Shown piece after piece: positions 35,745 to 44,700 of a stretch of DNA of 64,000 bases. Both the position numbers and the translations under genes were made by a program. The DNA comes from Nitrosomonas oligotropha (GTDB lineage Bacteria; Pseudomonadota; Gammaproteobacteria; Burkholderiales; Nitrosomonadaceae), in assembly GCF_900106555.1 (NCBI RefSeq), contig NZ_FNOE01000008.1:49433-113432 (forward strand). The letters are read 5' to 3'. Position 1 is the first letter of the stretch. The number at the start of each line of letters is the position of its first letter. The notes under the pieces were generated by a model, which had not been told where the DNA came from, made no database searches, and saw only the letters and a program-made list of their open reading frames with translations.

Positions 35745-38700
35745 TCATGGTGCAAAAGTAGTTAGGCCAGAGTCATTTGGATTATGAGTTAATTGCATCA
35801 ATCCCACAGATATGCTCTGAAGCAAGGCTTCGGCGCGAATGATCCCGAAATGATCAGTATCAATTTCAATCGAATGAACCTCAGCGGGAGCAATCTGCTG
35901 TTCGAGCACCACTCGATGCCCGGGTGCGCGATCCGACGCCCACCAGCACACGGGGTTTACACGCAGCGCTCTCAGTTTCATTGCCTGTATCGATAACATT
36001 TTCAAGCGCCGCGTCACTAAAAAGACTTGCGCCAATTCATCTGTTCCCATCGCGGCGTAGCCGGAGGCCTTACAAACACCCGTCGCGCTCTCAAAAAGAG
36101 ACGTGAGAACCATGGCTGCCGTTTGCACGATTTCATATTCTTCCGCTGACGGGGATAGCACGGCCGGTAATACAGTATCAGAAACTGCACCAGGAGCGAC
36201 AACGGTCACAAAATCCGCCAAATCCTGCCGCCAGTCATCCGCTTGCGGCGATTCCACACCGGGTATATAAGGATCGATCAACCCCAGGAAAGCCATGGAT
36301 CGCCCATGGGCTTCGAATATTTCCGCCATCAGCGCTGCCAGGGTTCCTCCCAACGACCATCCGGCCAGATGCACCGCGCCTTCCGGCTGAACCGAGCAAA
36401 TCATGGCGCAATAGTCTTGCGCCATTTGACTTAGCGAAGCATCCAGATGCGCCGGATCGGTCAGCATGCGGCAAGGCAAACCATATACCGTGCGCATTCC
36501 TTGCAGCTGCCGCGCCAGCGGCTGATAGTCGAACACCGTACCCAACCCGCCATGGATACAAAACAAGGGCGGTTTACCGGGATCGTTAATCGCTTGATTC
36601 AACAGCAACAAACCGCTTGCAGCCATGTTATCCGATCCCAGCAGACTGGCAATGGTGGGTTTCTGCATCAAATCCCGCAGCTTGAAATTCAGATTCAGTT
36701 GTTTCTGATTGCGGATACGGGCGATGACTTTAAGACTGGACAACGAATCGCCTCCCAACGCGAAAAAATTATCCGTTTCACCGATCTGCTCCACACCCAG
36801 CACTTCTTGCCAAATTTCCGCCAGTGCCCGTGCTTGCGGGGTCGATGGCGCACGATAGTTGTCACTGGCTGCTTCCGGCTCGGGCAAGCGTTTGCGATCC
36901 AGTTTGCCGCTCAGCATTCGAGGCAATTCGTCAACTGCAATCCAGTATGACGGCACCATGTATTCCGGTAGCTGTTGGGTCAATGATTGTTTCAACCGGG
37001 TCAGTAAAGATTGCTTCACGGCCCGGTTTTCCGGCAGGATGTAAGCCGCCAGTTGCGCACCGCTCGTCCCCGCATGCGCGACCACAGCCACATCGGCCAC
37101 GCCATCCTCGGCACGAATACGCGCCTCGATTTCACCCAGTTCGATACGAAATCCGCGTATCTTCACCTGATCGTCGGCACGTCCGACGTACTCGATGTTG
37201 CCGTCGTCCAGCCAGCGCACCAGATCACCGGTACGGTACAAACGTCCTCCCGCAGGGTCGAACGGATCGGCCACAAAACGCTCCGCAGTCAAGCCCGCCC
37301 GCCCCAGATAACCTCTGGCCAATCCGTATCCACCAATATACAACTCGCCGACAATACCAAACGGCACCGGTTGCATATCGGTATCCAGAACATAGACCGT
37401 GCGCTCCCCAACCGGACGGCCGATAGGCGCATAAGCGCAATCAAAACTACCAGTGGCACCGGTTTTCCATATCAGCGGCGTCACCACGGTCTCGGTCGGC
37501 CCATAGCCATTAATCAGTCTGTCAGGTTGCAATGTCTGACGGATCAAATCATACCAAGCTTTCGGCATTGCTTCGCCGCCGAAAACATACAACTCCACCG
37601 GCGGCGGGTCGGTACGGGACGACGCCCATTCGGCAATCTGGCCCAGGTACGCAGGCGGAAAAGCGGCATTGGTAATCCGGTAGTGCCGCAAGGCGTCGTA
37701 AGTTTTTTCCGCCGTCCATAATTCTTGATCGCGCACCGCCAGTCCGGCGCCGACCGTCAACGCAGTCAACCAGCGCTCGTGCGCGCCGTCGAAAGAAAAC
37801 GACATGAACAACAACTCGCAAGAACCGGGATGCATCTCGTATATTCGTGCGGTCGCTTGGCAATGCATCGATAACGGGCCGTGGGTAACACCGACTCCTT
37901 TGGGAAGACCGGTCGATCCAGACGTGTAGATGACGTATGCCAATTGCTGTTGATGAACTGCGACTGCCGGATTCGCCGTGTGCTCAAAATCCCGCTCAAT
38001 TTCGTCCAGCACAAGTTGCGGTACGTTACTGTCAAAGGCATGCCGGGCCAGTACCGTTTGTTGCGTGATCAACAACGACAATCCGCTGTCCTTGATCATG
38101 AACTGCAAACGCTCGACCGGATAATCGATATCCAACGGCACATAGGCGGCGCCCGTTTTCAGAATCGCCAGGAAAGTCACGATAACATCGAGCGATCGTT
38201 CCAGGGCAACACCGATGCGGATTTCAGGCGCAGCACCCAACTGCATCAGTTTATGCGCCAAACCATTGGCCTGCGCATTCAGTTGCTCATACGACATTTC
38301 CTGCTCACCCATCAGCAAGGCAATCGCATCAGGCTGCACTCGTGCATTGCGCTCGATCAGGCAATACACCGGTTGGTAAGCTTCTATTTCCGTTGAAGTC
38401 GCACTAGTACCGCGTAGTGATAGTAATCTGGCACGCTCCGGCTGACTGATCCAGGATAATTCACCGACGGGGCGAAGCGCATCGGCCATCATTTCACGCA
38501 TCAATGACTCCATGTGCAAGCGCAAGTTTTCCACAAAAGTTTCGCTGAAATCATTGCAACTGTAGGCATATTCGATTTCCAGCGTCTCTCCGGCGACAAC
38601 CTGCAAATCCATGGCATAGCCGGTCATGCCCTTGCTATGCAGGGCACCGAATCGCAATCCGTCACTTTCCGATTCGCGCAAGGCGGCATCGACCGGATAA

Positions 38701-41700
38701 TTTTCAAAAACGACAATGCTATCGAATAACGGTTGCCCGGAATAACCGGCCCAGCGCTGAATGTTCGCCAGGGCAGTATGCTCAAAATCCCGCAAGCGCA
38801 CATTCGTTTCTTGCAGTCCTCGCAGATATTCCGCAACGGTCCAATCGTTGCGGCGCTGCACCGGTACCGGAATGGTATTGATGAACAGACCGACCATCTC
38901 GTCCGAACGCGTGAGACCCAACGGCCGCCCCGCCACCGTGGCACCGAATACGATGGTTTCCTTGCCGCAGTAGCGTTGCAACAGCAACGCCCAGGAAGCC
39001 TGAACGAATGTGTTCAGTGTAATATGCTGACGTTGCGCAAAATCCTGCAAACGGCCGGTTTCCTCCGCATCCAAGCGCGTATACAGCAGCGAAAAATCCG
39101 CCGATCCATCCCGGGGCACTGCCCGTCTGGCGGCTTGTGCCAGCAGCGTCGGCCCTTCCAACCGGGCCAGCTCGGTTTGCCAGAATTGCTGCGCTTCCTG
39201 GTTCGGCTGTTTTTCCAGCCAGCGCACATAAACCCCATAATCCGGACCGGTCTGGCATAACGATTTGCCGTAATAATCATCCAGCCAGTCCCGGATCAGC
39301 AGGGTATGACTCCAGCCGTCGAACAGAATATGATGATGCGTCCAGATCAATTGGTGGCGATGTTCCTCGGTTCGAATCAAACACAACCGCGCCAACAGCG
39401 GACGAAGGAAATCAAACTCCTGCTTCAATTCAGCTTCGGCATACGCTGCAATCCGCTGCTGCAAATCGGGCTTGTCCTGCCAATCCAATTGCACCACCTC
39501 GGCAATAGCGCTCCTGAATACCATTTGCAGCGGCCGTGCAAGCCCCGAACGCCATAAAAACCCGGTGCGCAACACCGCATGCCGGTCTATCATGCGCTGC
39601 CAGGCCTGCGCCATGCGATCGGCATCGAGTCCGTCGACCGTCACGCTGATCTGATTGACATACAACCCCGTGCCCGGGGCTTCCAGCGTATGAAACAGCA
39701 TGCCTTCCTGGGTCGGCGACAGCACATACACATCGTCGATCCGGTCATTTCCGATTCCCAGGGAAGCAATCATTGCCGCATCGAGATAATCGTCCAGCCG
39801 GGCGCGCTCCACTGTCACCTCGGTAATGCCGGTTGCTGCGACAGTCTCCACCATCAGCGCCAACGCCGCCACGGTCTGCTGTTCGAATAACTGCCGCGGT
39901 GTAATTTTCCAGCCGGCCTGCTGCGCTTTCGAGACAATCTGCAGACTCAGAATCGAATCCCCACCCAGCTCGAAGAAGTTATCGTGTCGGCCCACAGTTG
40001 CGACGCCCAGCACCTCCTGCCAGATTCCGGCCAGCATGACCTCGATCTCACCCTGCACCGCCTCGTATCCATCGATACCGGCAAATTCCACTTTCGGCAA
40101 CCGGTTACGATCCAGCTTACCATTGGCATCTAGCGGTAACTGATCTAGCATGACAAATGCCGCCGGTATCATATAGTCGGGCAGCGCGGCCGCCAGGGCT
40201 GCGCGGATTTCAGCAGAGGTCGCTGTTTCTCCCGGATGCAACGCCACATACGCCGCCAGCCGTGTACCGCTGGCCGCAGTTTGCGCCAGCACGACTGCCT
40301 GGCAAATTTGCGGCAGCGATAACAAGTGTGTTTCAATCTCGCCCAACTCGACCCGGTAGCCGCGGATTTTGACTTGATGATCTCGTCGCCCCAGGTACTC
40401 GATTTGCCCATCCTCGCGCCAGCGCGCCAAATCACCGGTACGGTAGAGCCTGCCGCCGTTGCCGTTGAATGGGTCGGCGACGAAGCGCGTTGCGGTTAAA
40501 CCTGCTTGCTCCAGATAACCGCGCGCCAGCAAGTCTCCACCGATACACAACTCTCCGGCTTGGCCGCAACCGGCCGGAAGCAGATCGTCATCCAGCAAGT
40601 AAATCCACCGTGCAGGCAGCGGTTTTCCAATGGCGACCGGCTGCCACTGCTGCCGGCCGTCATGCCGGTGGCAGCTGCAATCGAACGTGGTTGCGGTGAC
40701 CACCGCTTCAGTAGGCCCATATACATTGAGCAACCGGATGTGATCCAAACCGGCGGTATGCCATTTTTCCAGCGATTCCGGCGGCATGCTTTCGCCGCCG
40801 ACATTGATATGACGCAGCGCGGAATAACGGCCGTACCGGAGCTGCTCGCACTGATTGAGCAGAACAGACCAGTAAGCCGTGGTCAGATCGGCAACGGTGA
40901 TGCGCTTGTCGTGCAATTCACGATAGAAAGTTGCCACATCCCACAGTTGCGAATCGCGCAACACAACTGCGGCTCCGCTACATAATGCCGGAAAGAGCTG
41001 ATCGATAAACGCATCAAAATTGATGGTGGAAAATTGCAGTATGCGGTCGTCGCGCTTCAAGCCATAACTGAATGCCGCAACTTGCGCATGTTCAGCAAGT
41101 GCATGATGCGCCACGCCGACGCCCTTCGGTTTTCCGGTCGAGCCAGAGGTATAGATAATATACGCCAAGTGCTCCGGGTGTAACACCATGTGCGGATCAT
41201 GTACCGGCAGGGTGCGCAAATCCAGCGCGTCCAGTTCCACTGCCGGACAAGTTACTGCCTGTGCGATTTGTGCGCGTACCCCACTGTGCGTCAGCAATAG
41301 GGCGATAGCGCTATCTTGGGCGATGTGCATCAGGCGTTCGCGCGGATAATCCGGATCCAGGGGCACATAAGCTGCACCGGCTTTCAACGTGGCCAACAGC
41401 GCGATAATCATTTCGAACGAACGATCCAGTGCGATACCAACCCGTTGTTCGGGTCTGATCCCAAGCGCAATCAGATGATGCGCCAAACGGTTTGCCGCCG
41501 CATTCAGTTCCCGATAGCTGAGTTCCCTAGCGCCCAGAACTAGCGCCGTCGCATCCGGATGCAGTGCAACCTGCCATTCGATCAGCCGATGCACCGGTTG
41601 CGTCGCATCGTGGCGTTGTGCATTGACACCCCAGTCGCGCAATTGTTGCCATTCCGCATCGCTTAACAGCGTCAATTCGCTTAGACGCGAGTTTGCATCC

Positions 41701-44700
41701 GTAATCAACTTGCCCAGCAATTGTTCAATCTTTGCAGCGATACCGGTTACGGTCCGGAGTTCGAATTCCGCGCGTGCATAGCTGAAATGCAGAACCAATC
41801 CATCGTTTTCCAGCACCGACACCGTCAGCGGATAGTGAGTCGTTTCATGAACCTTGACAGCCGAGAAAGTCAGCCCTCCCGGCGCATATTGTTGCAATGT
41901 TGCATCAACCGGATAATTCTCAAAAACCAGAATGCTATCGAACAAACCTGCACGTTGATAACCAGTCCAGCGTTGAATCTCGTACAGCGCTGCATGTTCG
42001 TGCTCGCGCGAAGCCAGGTTTTGCAGTTGCAAATCGTGTAGCCACTCTCCGATAGTCCATTCGGGTTTGAAAACGGCCACGACCGGCAGCGTGTTGATAA
42101 ACAAGCCGAGAATCTGGTCGGCGCCGGGTAATTCCGCCGGTCTGCCCGCCACCGTGACACCGAAGGTTACCTGCGCTTGCCCGCTACGCTGCTTTAACAC
42201 CAGCGCCCAGGCAGCCTGCATAAGCGTATTCAGGGTGATACGCTGCAGCATCGCAAATTGCGACGCTGCCGAGACCAGCCCGGGGTCGAGCACACGGATG
42301 TATTCATCAAAACCGGAATCAGCGTGCAACTTGTTGGTGGATGAAGCCAGCCGTGTCGGTTCGGTAACTGGTTGCAGCAGTGTTTTCCAGTAGTGTTCTG
42401 CCGCGACTACATCTCGGCCGGAAAGCCAGGCAATGAAATCGCGGTAACGGCTAACCGGTAGTGAAGGTTTTTCCCCGCTATAAATCCGCAGCACTTCACC
42501 CAACAGTTGCGAAGTGCTCCAGCCGTCCAGCAAAAGATGATGAAGCGTCAGTATCATATGCGATTGCTGTGCGGAACAATGCACCAGAGCGATTTTAATC
42601 AGCGGCGGCTGATCCAGGCGGAATCCCGCCATCAATTCGGATTGCGCCAGCGCATCCAACGCTTGTTCCATGTCATGCTGCGATGCGAAGGTCCGGCGAC
42701 GCCAGTCGTACTCCGCAAACGGCAAAGTCGCGGTTTTTGCCACCCACTGCAACGGTACCCGCCCTTCCGGCAGAAAACCTGTGCGCAAAATCGAATGCCG
42801 CTCCACCACGGTTTGCCAGGCTACCCTGAATCGCGCAACCGAGAACTGCGCGATATCCACACGCAGCTGATTCACATAGGCATGGCTATCGGTTTGAAAA
42901 ACGCTGTGAAATAAAATGCCGGTTTGTAACGGTGACAGCGGATACAAATCCTCAATCCGCCCGGCGGCAACCGGTAAGCTATTCAGTTCGCTTTGGGATA
43001 TTTGCGTCAACGGAAAATCGGAAGGTGTGACAGCGTTGACGTCGCCGGTGCAATGCGTGATGATCGCATCGAGCTCGTTCAGCAGATGCTGCCCGAATGC
43101 CGCCATCGTGGCATGCGTATAGCGCGCCGAACTGAAGTTGATATCGATGCACAGCTCGCCCCGTGAGACATGACAGTTGATGGCCAATTCATGGGTCTGC
43201 GGCATACCCGGATCGATCAGATCGCCGATCGGTTCATCAGCGAGTTGCCACAGCGAGTCAGCCGTAAAGCTAGCATCCAACTGTCCGAGGTAATTGAATA
43301 CCACCTGCGCTTGCGGCAGCACGGCGATGATCTGCCGTTGCTGCGCTGAGCCGTGATATTTGAACAAACCGTATCCTATCCCCTTGTCCGGTATTTGCCG
43401 CAGCTGTTCTTTGGTTTGCCTGATACGCTGAGGTAAATCGCCGTCGGCCCCCAGCATTACCGGAAATACCGTCGTATGCCAGCCGACCGAACGCGACAAA
43501 TCGATATCCGGAAAAAGATCTTCGCGTCCATGCCCCTCGAGATCGATAACGATGCCCTGCTGTCCGCACTCATGACATAACGCGCCAGCCAATGCGGTCA
43601 GCAGCAAGTCGTTGACCTGGGTACGGTAAGCAGACGGCGCATCCTTCAGTAATGCACGGGTTTGCTGCTGATCCAACGTTACCGTAATGCTCGTGCGATT
43701 CGCCGCATCGTTGGCACCGCGCGGAAAATCACACGGTAACGCAGCCGGTATGCCTTTCAAGCTTTGCCAATAGTCAAATTCGCTTGCATGTTGCAGCGGA
43801 TACTGCATCAAACGCCGGGACCACACGGCATAATCGGCGGTCACCGCGGGCAGATCGATGTCTTGCTGCCGTGCGGCCTGACGGTAAGCGGTTTCGAGAT
43901 CTTCCACCACAATGCGCCAGGACACCCCGTCGATCACGGTATGGTGAATCACCAGTAACAAACGCTGAGTACCGTCGGCCCAATCGATCAACACCACACG
44001 CAGCAGCAAGCCTTGTTGCAAATTCAGACTGCGTTGTGCGGCGTTGCAGATGGCCAAGAATTGTTCCTGATCGGCAGCTTGCCGGATCCACAAATAATCG
44101 TGTTCAGATCCGCTATCGGCTGTTTGCTGCCACTCGCCCTTGGCATCCTCGTGAAAACGGAAGCGCAACGCGCGATGCTGTTGTAGCACTGCGATTAATG
44201 CTTCCTGCAAGTAACCGGCCTGTAATTTTTCGCGGCAGTTCAACAGTACCGCTTGATTCCAGTGCGACCGGACAGGGATGGATTGCGCAAAGAAATCCTG
44301 TTGGATAGGCAACAATGGAATCACTGCCGCATTCTCCGCGCTACCGGAAAGTGCTGTACTGGCCGGTACTATTTCTTCCAGCGGCAGGGCGGCTGGTGCC
44401 AACGCCGCAACGGTTTGCCGTTCGAACAATTGCCGTGGTGTGATTTTCCATCCGGTACGGCGGGCTTTGGTGACAATTTGCAAACTCAGAATCGAATCGC
44501 CGCCTATTTCAAAAAAATTGTCATGACGGCCGACACGGGGAAGACCCAGCACTTGTGCCCAGATGTCAGCCAAAGTTGTTTCGACCCCGGCTTGCGGCAC
44601 ATCATATTCCTTGTCGTGTGCAAATTCCACTTGTGGCAAGCGATCGCGATCAACCTTGCCGTTGGCGTTCAGCGGCAAGCTTTCCAAGGTTATGATCGCG